NCBI GenBank assembly: GCA_947632225.1
Contig: CANROM010000005.1
Coordinates: 1-32,435 of the forward strand
Length of the DNA: 32,435 nucleotides
Source: an uncultured Clostridia bacterium
GTDB taxonomy: Bacteria; Bacillota; Clostridia; TANB77; CAG-465
Direction of reading: 5' to 3'
Shown here: positions 9,271 through 18,427 of the stretch, piece by piece
How the letters are laid out: every line of letters starts with the position of its first letter
How positions within the stretch are numbered: the stretch's first letter is position 1
Notes under the pieces: model-generated
Databases searched by the model: none
What the model was told of the DNA's origin: nothing
Seen by the model: the letters and a program-made list of their open reading frames with translations, nothing else
Position numbers and translations under genes: made by a program

Positions 9271-10134
9271 ATGATAAAATTTGGAGTAGCTGGTGGACCA
9301 GAGGCTTTTTATATAGAAAACAAATACTCTTATCAGATGCCAAGCTATTTAGCTAAAAATGGTATTGATGCATATGAGTATCAGTGTTCAAGAGGCGTTA
9401 ATGTATCAGATGAGCTAGCAGTAAAGCTAAAAGAAGAGTCAAAAAATCATAATATATTGCTTAGTGTTCATGCACCATACTATATATCTTTATCTACTCA
9501 AGATGAGGAGAATAAGAAGAAAACAATTAAATATATAACTGATACTATGAAAGTAGCTAAAAAGATGGGTGCAGATAGAATTGTAGTACATGCTGGAGCA
9601 CTTTTAGGCTTAGAAAGAGAATATGCTGTAGAGAGTGCATGCAAACTGCTTAAAAGAGCATTAGATGAAGCAGATAGTATGGGACTTGGAGATATTGTTA
9701 TATGTCCTGAAACAATGGGAAAAATAAATCAGCTAGGAGATAGTAAAGAGATAATACAGATGTGTAAAGTGGATGAAAGACTTATACCGACCATAGACTT
9801 TGGACATTTGTACTCTAGAAGTGTAGGAAAACTTAATACGTATGAGGCTTGGATGGATGAGCTATCAATGTATATAAATGAGCTTGGCTACGATAGAATG
9901 AAAAATTTTCATGCACATTTTTCACACATGATTTATACAGAAAATGGTGGAGAAAAATGCCATGTTAAATTTGAAGATGAAGGATATGGCCCAGATTTTA
10001 ATAACGTTTGTAAGGCACTTATAGATTTAAATTTAGAACCAAGAATTATTTGTGAGTCAGCAGGAACACAAGATGTTGACGCTAAGATAATGAAGAATAT
10101 ATATTTAGAAATGAAAGGAAATAAAAATGAGTAA
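9271..10134 (+). CDS. nfo: Endonuclease IV-like TIM-barrel protein (AP endonuclease family 2)
   Basis: 287 aa; LSVHAPYYISL, VVHAGAL, ICPETMGK, TIDFGHLYSR, FHAHFSHM. Confidence 0.82.
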   Translation: MIKFGVAGGPEAFYIENKYSYQMPSYLAKNGIDAYEYQCSRGVNVSDELAVKLKEESKNHNILLSVHAPYYISLSTQDEENKKKTIKYITDTMKVAKKMGADRIVVHAGALLGLEREYAVESACKLLKRALDEADSMGLGDIVICPETMGKINQLGDSKEIIQMCKVDERLIPTIDFGHLYSRSVGKLNTYEAWMDELSMYINELGYDRMKNFHAHFSHMIYTENGGEKCHVKFEDEGYGPDFNNVCKALIDLNLEPRIICESAGTQDVDAKIMKNIYLEMKGNKNE

Positions 10135-11374
10135 AGTAGAATTATTAGCTCCAGCAGGGAGCTTAGAAAAAGCTAAAATCGCATTTATGTATGGAGCAGA
10201 TGCTGTTTATGCAGGAACAGCAAAATTGTCTTTAAGATCAAGAGCAGAGTTAAATGACGACTCTTTAGAAGAGACAATTAAATATGCACATAGCATAGGT
10301 AAAAAAGTATATGTTGCATTAAATATATATGCAAATGATACAGATTATGAAGAAATAGAAAATCAAATTAGAATATTAAAAAATGTAAAAGCTGATGCTG
10401 TAATTGTTAGTGATCCAGGTGTTATGATGAAAGTAAAAGAAATTGCACCTGAACTAGATATACATATTAGTACACAAGCTAATACTGTAAGCCTACAATC
10501 TGCAATGTTCTGGAAAAGCTTTGGAGCAAAGAGAATAATACTTGCACGTGAGCTAAGCAAAGAAAGAATAAAATACATAATGGATAATAAGCCAGAAGAC
10601 TTAGAAATAGAGATGTTTATACATGGTGCTATTTGCTATGCATATTCTGGAAGATGCTATTTAAGTAAGTATCTTGCTAACAGATGTGCCAACCAAGGAG
10701 ATTGTGCACAACCATGCAGATGGCAATATAACATAACAGCACAAGAAGTAAATAATCCAGATAGTAAAATAAACATAGACTATGATGAGAAAGGAACATA
10801 CTTATTTTCATCAAAAGATATGTGTTTAATCAAGCAAATACCAACTATTGTAGATATGGGAGTAGACAGCTTAAAAATTGAGGGAAGATTAAAGACAGAT
10901 TATTACTTAGCTACTGTAGTAAGAGTATATAGAAATGCAATTGATGATTATGAAAAGTTAAAAGAAGAAGGCAGAGAAGGAGAGTATGACTATACTAAAT
11001 ATCTTGCTGAACTTGAAAAAGTAAAAACAAGAGGGCTTTCTGAATTTTACTTTACAGATGATACTAACCAAGATATTCATGATTTTGATGGTAAAAGTGA
11101 AAATATGGAATATGAATATGGAGCAAGAGTAGTAGAAAAGCTAGATAACAATATATATTTAGCTGAAATAAAGAACAAGCTATCATTAAATGATAGATTA
11201 GAAATACTATTACCAGATTCTATAGAAGAATGTGCATTTAATATTGAAGAGCTTTATGATGTAAAGAATAATCAAAAAGTAGAGAGTATAAACCCAGGTG
11301 TAAAAGGTCAACAAATAAAGATAAAAATACCATATGACTTAAAGCCAGGAACTATCATTAGAAGAAAAAAGTAA
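10127..11374 (+). CDS. Peptidase U32 family protein
   Basis: 415 aa; ELLAPAGSLEKAKIAFMYGADAVYAG, CANQGDCAQPCRWQY, DSLKIEGRLKTDYYLATVVRVYR. Overlaps the preceding gene by 8 nt. Confidence 0.93.
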   Translation: MSKVELLAPAGSLEKAKIAFMYGADAVYAGTAKLSLRSRAELNDDSLEETIKYAHSIGKKVYVALNIYANDTDYEEIENQIRILKNVKADAVIVSDPGVMMKVKEIAPELDIHISTQANTVSLQSAMFWKSFGAKRIILARELSKERIKYIMDNKPEDLEIEMFIHGAICYAYSGRCYLSKYLANRCANQGDCAQPCRWQYNITAQEVNNPDSKINIDYDEKGTYLFSSKDMCLIKQIPTIVDMGVDSLKIEGRLKTDYYLATVVRVYRNAIDDYEKLKEEGREGEYDYTKYLAELEKVKTRGLSEFYFTDDTNQDIHDFDGKSENMEYEYGARVVEKLDNNIYLAEIKNKLSLNDRLEILLPDSIEECAFNIEELYDVKNNQKVESINPGVKGQQIKIKIPYDLKPGTIIRRKK

Positions 11375-11395
11375 AATAAAAAAATATTATATAAC

Positions 11396-11428
11396 CAAAA
11401 AGACTGATGTTAAACATCAGTCTTTTTT
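11396..11428. terminator. Bidirectional intrinsic terminator
   Basis: AAAAAGACTGATG-TTAAA-CATCAGTCTTTTTT. Confidence 0.85.
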
Positions 11429-12464
11429 AGTTATATTCATCTGAAATATTTCCAAGTATTTCTTCAATGGCATCCTCTAAGGTTATAAGTCCAACTGTTC
11501 TGTTATTTTCACGAACTATTGCCATAGGCTGCTTATCTTGTTGCATATGCCTAAATATATCATCTACTTTTTCATTTGCATCAACAAAATACGCAGGTCT
11601 CACTAGTTGACTTATATCAAATTTAGATTCCTTTGAGTATTGTAGAATTAAGTCTTTTATAACAAGTACACCAACAATATTATCTAGCTTATCTTTATAT
11701 ACAGGTATTCTAGAATATTTGCATTCTTTTACAATATTTAAGAGTGCCTTATGACTAATATAGGTATCTACAGCTATCATTTTTTCTCTAACAGTCATAA
11801 CTTTTGATGCTACTGTGTCATCAAACTTAAATATATTAAGAATCATATCCCTTTCAAGAGTATCAATTATACCATCATCTTTACCCTTAGAAATAATAGA
11901 TATTATTTGCTTTTCAGTAAGTTTATCTTCATTTTCAGTTTTTATATGGAATATTTTACATATAAGGTTAGTAGAAAATGTTAGTAACCATACAAAAGGA
12001 TATAGTAAAAACTCTAATATGTATATCGTATTAACAATAAAGTATGATACTTTTTTAGGATAAGCTAGTGCAATTTTTTTAGGAACTAATTCACCTAATA
12101 CTAAAGTGAAATATGATAATATTAAAGTCACTAAAATTATTATAACTGTTTCAAGCACTGCCTGTGCTATATTAGTATAAGGAAGTATATACTCTACAAT
12201 ATCTTCTGCGAAAGTTTCTGCGGCAAATGCACTAGATAAAAAGCCAGCAAGTGTTATACAAATCTGTATGGTAGCAAGAAAACTACTTGAATTGTCTAGT
12301 AATTTTTTTATTTTTTTTGCTTTTTTATTTCCCTTTTTTACATCTTCGTCTAGGTCTATTTTATTTAACGATACAAAAGCCATTTCAGATGCAGAAAATA
12401 ATCCGTTTAATAAAATTAAAATAAAAACAATTAACAATTGAATTATCACGTTATATTCCTCCAT
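11427..12464 (-). CDS. CNNM (DUF21)/CBS-pair membrane protein, HlyC/CorC/MpfA-like
   Basis: 345 aa; FILILLNGLFSASEMAFVSLNK, VLGELVPKKIAL, two CBS-like regions (VMTVREKMIAVD..., LVRPAYFVD...GLITLEDAIEEILG). Confidence 0.92.
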   Translation of the reverse strand: MEEYNVIIQLLIVFILILLNGLFSASEMAFVSLNKIDLDEDVKKGNKKAKKIKKLLDNSSSFLATIQICITLAGFLSSAFAAETFAEDIVEYILPYTNIAQAVLETVIIILVTLILSYFTLVLGELVPKKIALAYPKKVSYFIVNTIYILEFLLYPFVWLLTFSTNLICKIFHIKTENEDKLTEKQIISIISKGKDDGIIDTLERDMILNIFKFDDTVASKVMTVREKMIAVDTYISHKALLNIVKECKYSRIPVYKDKLDNIVGVLVIKDLILQYSKESKFDISQLVRPAYFVDANEKVDDIFRHMQQDKQPMAIVRENNRTVGLITLEDAIEEILGNISDEYN

Positions 12465-12621
12465 AAATATAATATCATATATCTAAAAAAAGTACAAATT
12501 TGAATTAAAATATACCAAATTTAGTTAAATTTCATTTTTATGGTTGCTTTTTATGTGAATTTATTATATAATACATAATGTAAAGAACGATAATGAATTT
12601 TTTTAAATAAACAACCTCTAC

Positions 12622-12660
12622 GAAAAAGATGCACTTTAAAGTGCATCTTTTATTTTTTTT
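12622..12660. terminator. Bidirectional intrinsic terminator
   Basis: AAAAAGATGCACTTTAAAGTGCATCTTTTATTTTTTTT; stem is a 20-nt perfect palindrome. Confidence 0.8.
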
Positions 12661-13402
12661 AATAAACTATAAATATATTTGGATTAAGTCCTGTTCCTTG
12701 TTTAGGTGATTTTCTAACTTCAAAGTGTACGTGATGTCCTTCAAAGTCGGCAACATTTGATTTCCTTACGGGACTGCCACCCTCATTACCAATTACTTGG
12801 TTTTGATATACATATTGTCCAGGAGTTACTAAAATATTAGATAGATTAGCATAATATGTATATATTTTAATTCCATTTATTTCATGTTCTATAGTTATTT
12901 CATTTCCATACTTTTCATTATATCCAGTAGAGTATACATAACCATTTGCAGCTGCAAATACGCTATCTTGATATACTTCACATGCAATGTCTATTCCTTT
13001 ATGGGATAGATCATATTGACAAGTTATAAACCCATCTGCTGGAATCATCATAGTTTTTTTGCAGTTTTTATAGTAGTCTACTCCAAAAGAGTATGAAAGT
13101 GAATCAATATGGTAAAAATTAGAATTAGCCTCATTTAGCTGTGCGTAATATTCACGTTTTTCATTAAGCTTATCCTTTAAAAAAGTTATAGGCTTAAATA
13201 CAACTACTAAGATAATGACTATCATTATAATGACTATTTTTATATATTTTTTATTATTTTTAGTTTTTGCTATAAATTGTGATACTTCTTTACTATATGT
13301 GTTTGTTTTAAATTTTTCTGTTTTCTGTACTGAATTAGTTTCTGGATTACTATTAGTACTAGTGTTATCTTCTGTACCAATATATGTTATATCGTTTTCC
13401 AT
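12659..13402 (-). CDS. M23-family metallopeptidase (LytM domain), single TM
   Basis: 247 aa; TM near residue 55; HKGID and GHHVHFEV motifs. Confidence 0.87.
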   Translation of the reverse strand: MENDITYIGTEDNTSTNSNPETNSVQKTEKFKTNTYSKEVSQFIAKTKNNKKYIKIVIIMIVIILVVVFKPITFLKDKLNEKREYYAQLNEANSNFYHIDSLSYSFGVDYYKNCKKTMMIPADGFITCQYDLSHKGIDIACEVYQDSVFAAANGYVYSTGYNEKYGNEITIEHEINGIKIYTYYANLSNILVTPGQYVYQNQVIGNEGGSPVRKSNVADFEGHHVHFEVRKSPKQGTGLNPNIFIVY

Positions 13403-14043
13403 TAGTCAATAATTGTTATTCCTAGAAGTTTAATAAAGCTAAGGCTTTGCTGACTGGTAAGAATAACTCCCTTTATATCATTAGCATATGTTATAATTCC
13501 AGAAATATCACAAGTTCTTAAATCAAGTCCACTCATTGAACTATTGCTAAAGTTAGATTCTTGAAGATTGCAAGAGTTAAAGTCAACACTCTTAAATGTT
13601 ACATTTGAAAGTATAGCTTGTTCAAGACTACTTTTTGAAAATTCAGTAGAGTTTATACTTGAACCATCAAATACTGCTCCTAACATTAAGCAATTATCAA
13701 AAGAAACATTCTCTAAATATGAAGATGTAAAGAGTGTACCTGCAAATTTACAGTTTATAAACTTGACTCTTTTTAATGTAGATTTTTCAAAATTAGTACT
13801 TGTAAAGTCACAATTTTCAAAGATAACATCATTAAAGTAGCTTTTTGGAAGATTTGAACTTTCAAAAGTTACATTTTTTATCTTGGAATATGCAATCACA
13901 AGCTCGTCTAATGTAAAGTCTTTTAATACATCATCTTGTATAGTACATTCTTTTATTGTGTCATTAAATTCTAAAAACTCTGCCACAGAATAAAGAACGT
14001 CTAAAGAATCTGGTATTTTTGGCTGTAAAACCATAAAACTCAC
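13402..14043 (-). CDS. Pentapeptide-repeat protein
   Basis: 213 aa; repeated A(D/N)F-type pentads (FENCDFTSTNFEKSTLKRVKFINCKFAGTLF...); C-terminal GVILTSQQSLSFIKLLGI. Stop overlaps the M23 ATG (TAATG). Confidence 0.88.
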   Translation of the reverse strand: MSFMVLQPKIPDSLDVLYSVAEFLEFNDTIKECTIQDDVLKDFTLDELVIAYSKIKNVTFESSNLPKSYFNDVIFENCDFTSTNFEKSTLKRVKFINCKFAGTLFTSSYLENVSFDNCLMLGAVFDGSSINSTEFSKSSLEQAILSNVTFKSVDFNSCNLQESNFSNSSMSGLDLRTCDISGIITYANDIKGVILTSQQSLSFIKLLGITIID

Positions 14044-14179
14044 TCCTTTAACAGTATAAGTATATAGATTTTTGGGCGTTTTGTCAAATTTTTAAAAATA
14101 ATTGCAAAAAAAGTAGAATTAAAAATATTTTTATAGTATAATGTTTTCAAATAAAGTACTGTATTTTAGGGGGAAAAAT

Positions 14180-15088
14180 ATGGGGCTAAATGAAATTATA
14201 GATAAAGCACTTACATCAGAGCAAAAATCTAGATTTCAGAGTGACAATGGAAAGTTTAAAATACTAAAAAATATTGTTATTCTTCCAATTGTTACAGCAA
14301 TACTTGGAATATACTTAGAATCTATACCTATAGTTACTGTAAGTATAATTTGTATTATTGCTTTTCTTATCTTGTATTCATATAATGCAATAAGCAGAAA
14401 AAATGTTATATATGATAAAGTAATAATTCCTATTGTACTAGAACAAAAATTTAGTAATGTTGAAACTGTGGATAAGATTGAGGATATAGTTCAAGATTTT
14501 AAGAAATCTATGCTAATTTCTGATTATAGTAAAATAAAATGTGAAGATTGTTTTAAAATAATAGAAGATAGGTATGAAATGAATATTGCAAAGGTAGTTA
14601 CTACTAAAGTAAATATTGAAGAAAGTGATGGAGTAGTAGATAAGCACGAAGAAGAAAATTTCTGTGGAGCATTTGCAAGTATTAAATTACCTAAAGAAAT
14701 CGACACAGAGTTTAGTGTTATAAAGAACATTAAAGAAGACGATGAGATTTTAAGTGCAGACAAGCTAGATGCACAGCAAGTTAGAATGGGTATTGCTGAT
14801 TTTGATAAAAACTATGATGTATATTCTATGGATCAGGTATCTGTAAAAAGAATACTTTCACCTGGTGCTATAGCAAGAATAATGGATATAAATCAAAGTA
14901 TTAGCAATCTAATTAGCTTCTCAGTTTATGAGGATGTTTTATACATTGCAATTAACGAAGAAAAATTTTTAGACTTTAAAGGTAAAAACAAAGAATATGT
15001 TGATGAAGAAGTTGCAAGTAAGAATTTAAATATTGTAGAAGCACTAGATTATTTTATAAAGTATTTTTTAAATATAATAGAAGCATAA
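14180..15088 (+). CDS. DUF3137-like membrane protein
   Basis: About 302 aa from ATG 14180 (AGGGGGA upstream); two N-terminal TMs and a soluble domain resembling DUF3137 proteins. Confidence 0.65.
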   Translation: MGLNEIIDKALTSEQKSRFQSDNGKFKILKNIVILPIVTAILGIYLESIPIVTVSIICIIAFLILYSYNAISRKNVIYDKVIIPIVLEQKFSNVETVDKIEDIVQDFKKSMLISDYSKIKCEDCFKIIEDRYEMNIAKVVTTKVNIEESDGVVDKHEEENFCGAFASIKLPKEIDTEFSVIKNIKEDDEILSADKLDAQQVRMGIADFDKNYDVYSMDQVSVKRILSPGAIARIMDINQSISNLISFSVYEDVLYIAINEEKFLDFKGKNKEYVDEEVASKNLNIVEALDYFIKYFLNIIEA

Positions 15089-15090
15089 AT

Positions 15091-15124
15091 AAAACACACT
15101 ATTAAAAGAATAATAGTGTGTTTT
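15091..15124. terminator. Bidirectional intrinsic terminator
   Basis: AAAACACACTATTA-AAAGAA-TAATAGTGTGTTTT then ATTTTTTATTTTT. Confidence 0.85.
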
Positions 15125-15683
15125 ATTTTTTATTTTTTTTAAATATGTGCAGTACTTTAGTAAATTTATCTACAATTTGTGTGCTGTATCTTTGAGCTGT
15201 TAACTTAAAGTTTGCTTTACCACCTATTGTAAGGGCAGCAACAACTGCACTAATTACAACTTGTAAATCAAATTTAAGATTATACTGCTGTGTTATCTTT
15301 AGTGAAATTATGGTAGCTATACCACCACTAAGTATTCCGCATACGTCACCAATAACGTCGGCGCATACGCTTGATACTTTAGATGAGTTACGTATTAGTT
15401 TAATTGAAGTTTGCGCTCCATCTATTTTTCTACTTGCTTTTGCATGGAAATCTTTTTCCTCTGCAACAGTAACAGCCATTGCAATCATATCAAACATTAT
15501 ACCTATTGCAATAACTAGTAATAAACAAATTATAGCTATTGGTATTGGCAGATTATTTACTGTCATTGTAGTTATAAATGAAAATATTATTGAAAGAAAA
15601 AAAGATAATAGCGAAACTGTTATTACCCACTTATGCGACGCTGAATTTTCCTTATTAACACTTTTGGAATCTTTCGATTTCAT
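15123..15683 (-). CDS. oapA: OapA-like OLE-associated membrane protein (often annotated as CorB-like)
   Basis: Multi-TM protein; KWVITVSLLSFFLSIIFSF...IGIMFDMIAMAVTVAEEKDFHAKASRKIDGAQTSIKLIRNSSKVSSVCADVIGDVCGILSGG...VAALTIGGKA. Matches my recollection of OapA and lies directly downstream of the structured RNA. ATG at 15683 preferred over GTG at 15701. Confidence 0.78.
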   Translation of the reverse strand: MKSKDSKSVNKENSASHKWVITVSLLSFFLSIIFSFITTMTVNNLPIPIAIICLLLVIAIGIMFDMIAMAVTVAEEKDFHAKASRKIDGAQTSIKLIRNSSKVSSVCADVIGDVCGILSGGIATIISLKITQQYNLKFDLQVVISAVVAALTIGGKANFKLTAQRYSTQIVDKFTKVLHIFKKNKK

Positions 15684-15720
15684 TGTATAAATTTCCCTCA
15701 CTTTTTAATAATATAATTAA

Positions 15721-16310
15721 GATGGTGATTTTTTAGGTAAATACTATGGTTTAGGTCTAGTAGAATTTCTCTATTTCCTACTAAATATTGCTATTTAGCC
15801 GTTTCCGTTTAAAGAAAACACTCCTAAGTCACCTTAAAGAGAACTAGATCACCACTCAAATCCATACTTTAATCCCTAAAAAATCTTATTCTTCATTTAG
15901 AATAAACATTCTAGAAGTTTTCCTTTGGTGTGCACTTGTACAATTATTAGTCTCTTTTGCAGTAATAATTTCATTACCAGATAAAAAACATATATGGCCA
16001 TATACGAATTCATCATTTTAACGGGTAAATCCCAGTATTACCACTCAAGACAGGCTACGCTACATCTTGTGTCTTGGCACGCAATGCAGGTTATACTAAA
16101 AGATGCTAGCATTATATTAGAATCATTTAGCCTCAACGAAAATAGGAAACATACTATATGCCGTTATAGTCGTTCCTAAATTCTTTACTCCCTGAACACA
16201 CGCAAAACTGGGCGTTTCGCGCATAAACAAGAAACTTCATCGGTATGCCTCTTAGTGGATTTTTAGCCCCACCCTCATAAAAGTTAGTGCAACTAGAATA
16301 ATGCACCATC
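15721..16310 (-). ncRNA. ole: Putative OLE RNA (ornate, large, extremophilic RNA)
   Basis: About 590 nt with no credible minus-strand ORF; complementary ends (16304-16310 with 15721-15727); hairpins at 15781-15798 (CTAAATA-GCAA-TATTTAG), 15886-15905, 15961-15978, 15989-16006, 16024-16042, 16046-16076; GC about 35% by hand count, higher than typical intergenic sequence here; near-consensus promoter; directly upstream of the OapA-like gene. Confidence 0.8.
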
Positions 16311-16317
16311 AAACATA

Positions 16318-16346
16318 ATTATACCATATTTAAAAGTAAAAATCAA
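16318..16346 (-). promoter_or_regulatory. Sigma-A type promoter for the putative OLE RNA
   Basis: Minus strand TTGATT (16346-16341), 17-nt spacer, TATAAT (16323-16318); predicted start near 16311 coincides with the terminal helix. Confidence 0.72.
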
Positions 16347-16393
16347 ATTTTGAAATCATAAATAAGTAGCTACTAATATATATATTATTTAAA

Positions 16394-16423
16394 AAAAGAA
16401 AATTTATTAAAAGAAAATTTATT
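16394..16423. repeat. Tandem duplication of a 15-bp unit (AAAAGAAAATTTATT x2)
   Basis: Two adjacent identical copies at 16394-16408 and 16409-16423. Confidence 0.8.
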
Positions 16424-16474
16424 CTTTATTTTTCCACATTATGATATAATTAAATTATCAAAAAGAGGTGAAAT

Positions 16475-17431
16475 ATGGGAAGAAGGAAAAAGAAGAAGTT
16501 TTCTTTTGTATATGTTATATTTGCAGTAATTGTTATGCTTTCAGCAGTTATAATAGATAGTAACTTTGGTGATAGTATACATGAGTATATAGAAAGCTTG
16601 GAAGTGTATTCCCTAATAGATTTAGACGAAGATAATACTAAAGCAGTAGAAGGTAGTCTTGTAGTAGACTTTATAGATGTAGGACAAGGAGATAGTATAC
16701 TAATTAGACAAGGAAGTCATGCTATGCTAATTGATGGTGGAACTAGTGAATCTAAGCAAGATCTGCTTGGTTTCTTAGAGAGTGAGAATGTGTCTTCTTT
16801 TGATTATATTATTGGAACACATCCACATGAAGATCATATAGGAAGCCTAGATGATGTAGTAAACTCTTATGATTTTGATACTATATTATTTCCAAAAGTT
16901 ACGACAACAACTAAAACTTTTGAAAATCTAGTTTTAGCAGTTAAAGGGAAAAATAAAAAATTCGTTGAACCTGAGATAAATAAGGAGTATACTTTAGGAG
17001 ATGCTAAATTTACTATACTTGCACCAAATAGCAAAGAGTATGATTCATTAAATAACTATTCTATAGTTATTAAATTAACATACGGTAAAAATTCTTTCAT
17101 ATTTACAGGGGATGCTGAAAGCTTATCTGAGTCTGAGATATTAAAAAATAATGTTGACTTAAAAGCAGATGTACTAAAGATTGGTCATCATGGCTCATCT
17201 ACTTCAACATCAGAAAAATTCTTAAATGCGGTATCACCAAAATATGCAGTAATATCTGTTGGTAAGGATAATTCATATAATCATCCTACTAAGACTACAA
17301 TGAATAGATTAAAGAAGCTTGGAATACCTGTATATAGGACAGATGAACAAGGAACTATTGAATGTGTAAGTAATGGGGAGACAATATCCTTTAATGTAGA
17401 TGCAGGCACATATAGTTACATGGGAAATTAG
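16475..17431 (+). CDS. ComEC C-terminal-like metallo-beta-lactamase-fold hydrolase, N-terminal TM
   Basis: 318 aa; DVGQGDSILIRQGSHAMLIDGG, GTHPHEDHIGS, FTGDAE, LKIGHHGSSTSTS. Confidence 0.9.
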   Translation: MGRRKKKKFSFVYVIFAVIVMLSAVIIDSNFGDSIHEYIESLEVYSLIDLDEDNTKAVEGSLVVDFIDVGQGDSILIRQGSHAMLIDGGTSESKQDLLGFLESENVSSFDYIIGTHPHEDHIGSLDDVVNSYDFDTILFPKVTTTTKTFENLVLAVKGKNKKFVEPEINKEYTLGDAKFTILAPNSKEYDSLNNYSIVIKLTYGKNSFIFTGDAESLSESEILKNNVDLKADVLKIGHHGSSTSTSEKFLNAVSPKYAVISVGKDNSYNHPTKTTMNRLKKLGIPVYRTDEQGTIECVSNGETISFNVDAGTYSYMGN

Positions 17432-17439
17432 GTGATTTA

Positions 17440-17664
17440 ATGAAAGGGATAATTGATAGAATAGAAGGAAATATTGTAGTGGTTGAGGCTCAAGATAAAA
17501 TGTATAATGTAGATATATCTGAAATTGAAGAAACTTTTGCCGAGGGTGATGTAGTAGAGTTTGAAATAGAAAATGAAAAATGTGTAAGCATAAAAAAAGA
17601 TGAGAGTGCTACCATTGATAAAAAAAAATACATACAAGACTTAACTAAAGATATGTGGCAATAA
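17440..17664 (+). CDS. DUF3006-like small protein
   Basis: 74 aa; MKGIIDRIEGNIVVVE...; immediately downstream of the MBL-fold gene, a typical arrangement. Confidence 0.7.
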   Translation: MKGIIDRIEGNIVVVEAQDKMYNVDISEIEETFAEGDVVEFEIENEKCVSIKKDESATIDKKKYIQDLTKDMWQ

Positions 17665-17709
17665 TAATTAAAAAATATAAAACATAAATATACAATAGGA
17701 GGTATATTT

Positions 17710-18402
17710 ATGTTTTTTTCGTTCATAATTGATATAATTTCTAAATTTTTTGGCTTGTTTGGTTACATTTCTAATGATAAATTGTATCCAGAACCACTTA
17801 GTAAGACAGAGGAAGAGTACTATTTAAGGAGATATTTTGAAGGAGATAAAGAGGCAAGAAATATACTAGTTGAGCATAATTTAAGATTAGTTGTACATAT
17901 TGCTAAAAAATATACAAGTAATGAACAAGAACTCGAAGATTTTACTTCTATTGGGACTATTGGCTTAATTAAGGCAATAGATAGTTTTAGAGATAATAAA
18001 GGATTTAAAATTAGCACATATGCATCTAGATGTATAGAAAATGAGATTTTGATGTATATGCGTGCATCTAAAAAACAGAAAGCTGAAGTTTCAATGAATC
18101 AGGTAATAGGTACGGATAAAGATGGAAATGATATGGAACTTATAGATACACTTATACTTAAAGAAAAAGACACAGTAGATGAAATTTATGATAAAAGTAT
18201 ACTTAAACAAGTACTAAATTATATAACTAATAACTTAAAGGGGAGAGAAAAGTATATAATGGAAAAAAGATATGGACTTGATGGCAAAGAGCCTAAAACA
18301 CAACAAGAACTTGCAGATGAACTTGGCATTTCTCGTTCTTATGTTTCAAGAATAGAAACTAAGGTACAAAGGTTATTAAGAAAAAATATAATAGAAAAAT
18401 AA
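17710..18402 (+). CDS. sigK: Sporulation-type sigma-70 factor, SigK-like
   Basis: 230 aa; PLSKTEEEYYL, EHNLRLVVHIAKKYT, SIGTIGLIKAIDSF, STYASRCIENEILMYMRASKK, C-terminal LGISRSYVSRIETK; hydrophobic N-terminal pro-sequence-like segment. Confidence 0.88.
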   Translation: MFFSFIIDIISKFFGLFGYISNDKLYPEPLSKTEEEYYLRRYFEGDKEARNILVEHNLRLVVHIAKKYTSNEQELEDFTSIGTIGLIKAIDSFRDNKGFKISTYASRCIENEILMYMRASKKQKAEVSMNQVIGTDKDGNDMELIDTLILKEKDTVDEIYDKSILKQVLNYITNNLKGREKYIMEKRYGLDGKEPKTQQELADELGISRSYVSRIETKVQRLLRKNIIEK

Positions 18403-18427
18403 TGGGCCACTAAGTAGTGGCTCCTAA

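Noticed and set aside
15310-15690. 126-aa plus-strand ORF opposite oapA
   Set aside because: Hydrophobic antisense shadow of a convincing minus-strand membrane protein.
15994-16179. 61-aa plus-strand ORF inside the putative OLE RNA
   Set aside because: No Shine-Dalgarno, low-complexity composition, antisense to a strongly structured RNA with its own promoter; treated as spurious.
15721-16310. tmRNA, RNase P RNA, group II intron or riboswitch as alternatives for the non-coding region
   Set aside because: No tag-peptide/tRNA-like end with CCA for tmRNA; no recognisable RNase P conserved core; no intron ORF or boundary motifs; far too long for common riboswitches. OLE fits length and neighbour best.
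16394-16423. 15-bp tandem duplication as a regulatory or phase-variable element
   Set aside because: Only two AT-rich copies in a spacer; likely slippage, kept as a simple repeat feature only.
17440-17664. DUF3006-like protein considered as OapB (small RNA-binding partner of OLE)
   Set aside because: Sequence and position next to the ComEC-like MBL protein match DUF3006 rather than a KOW-domain OapB.
17710-18402. sigK checked for skin-like intervening element
   Set aside because: The reading frame is continuous from pro-sequence to C-terminal HTH; no interruption.
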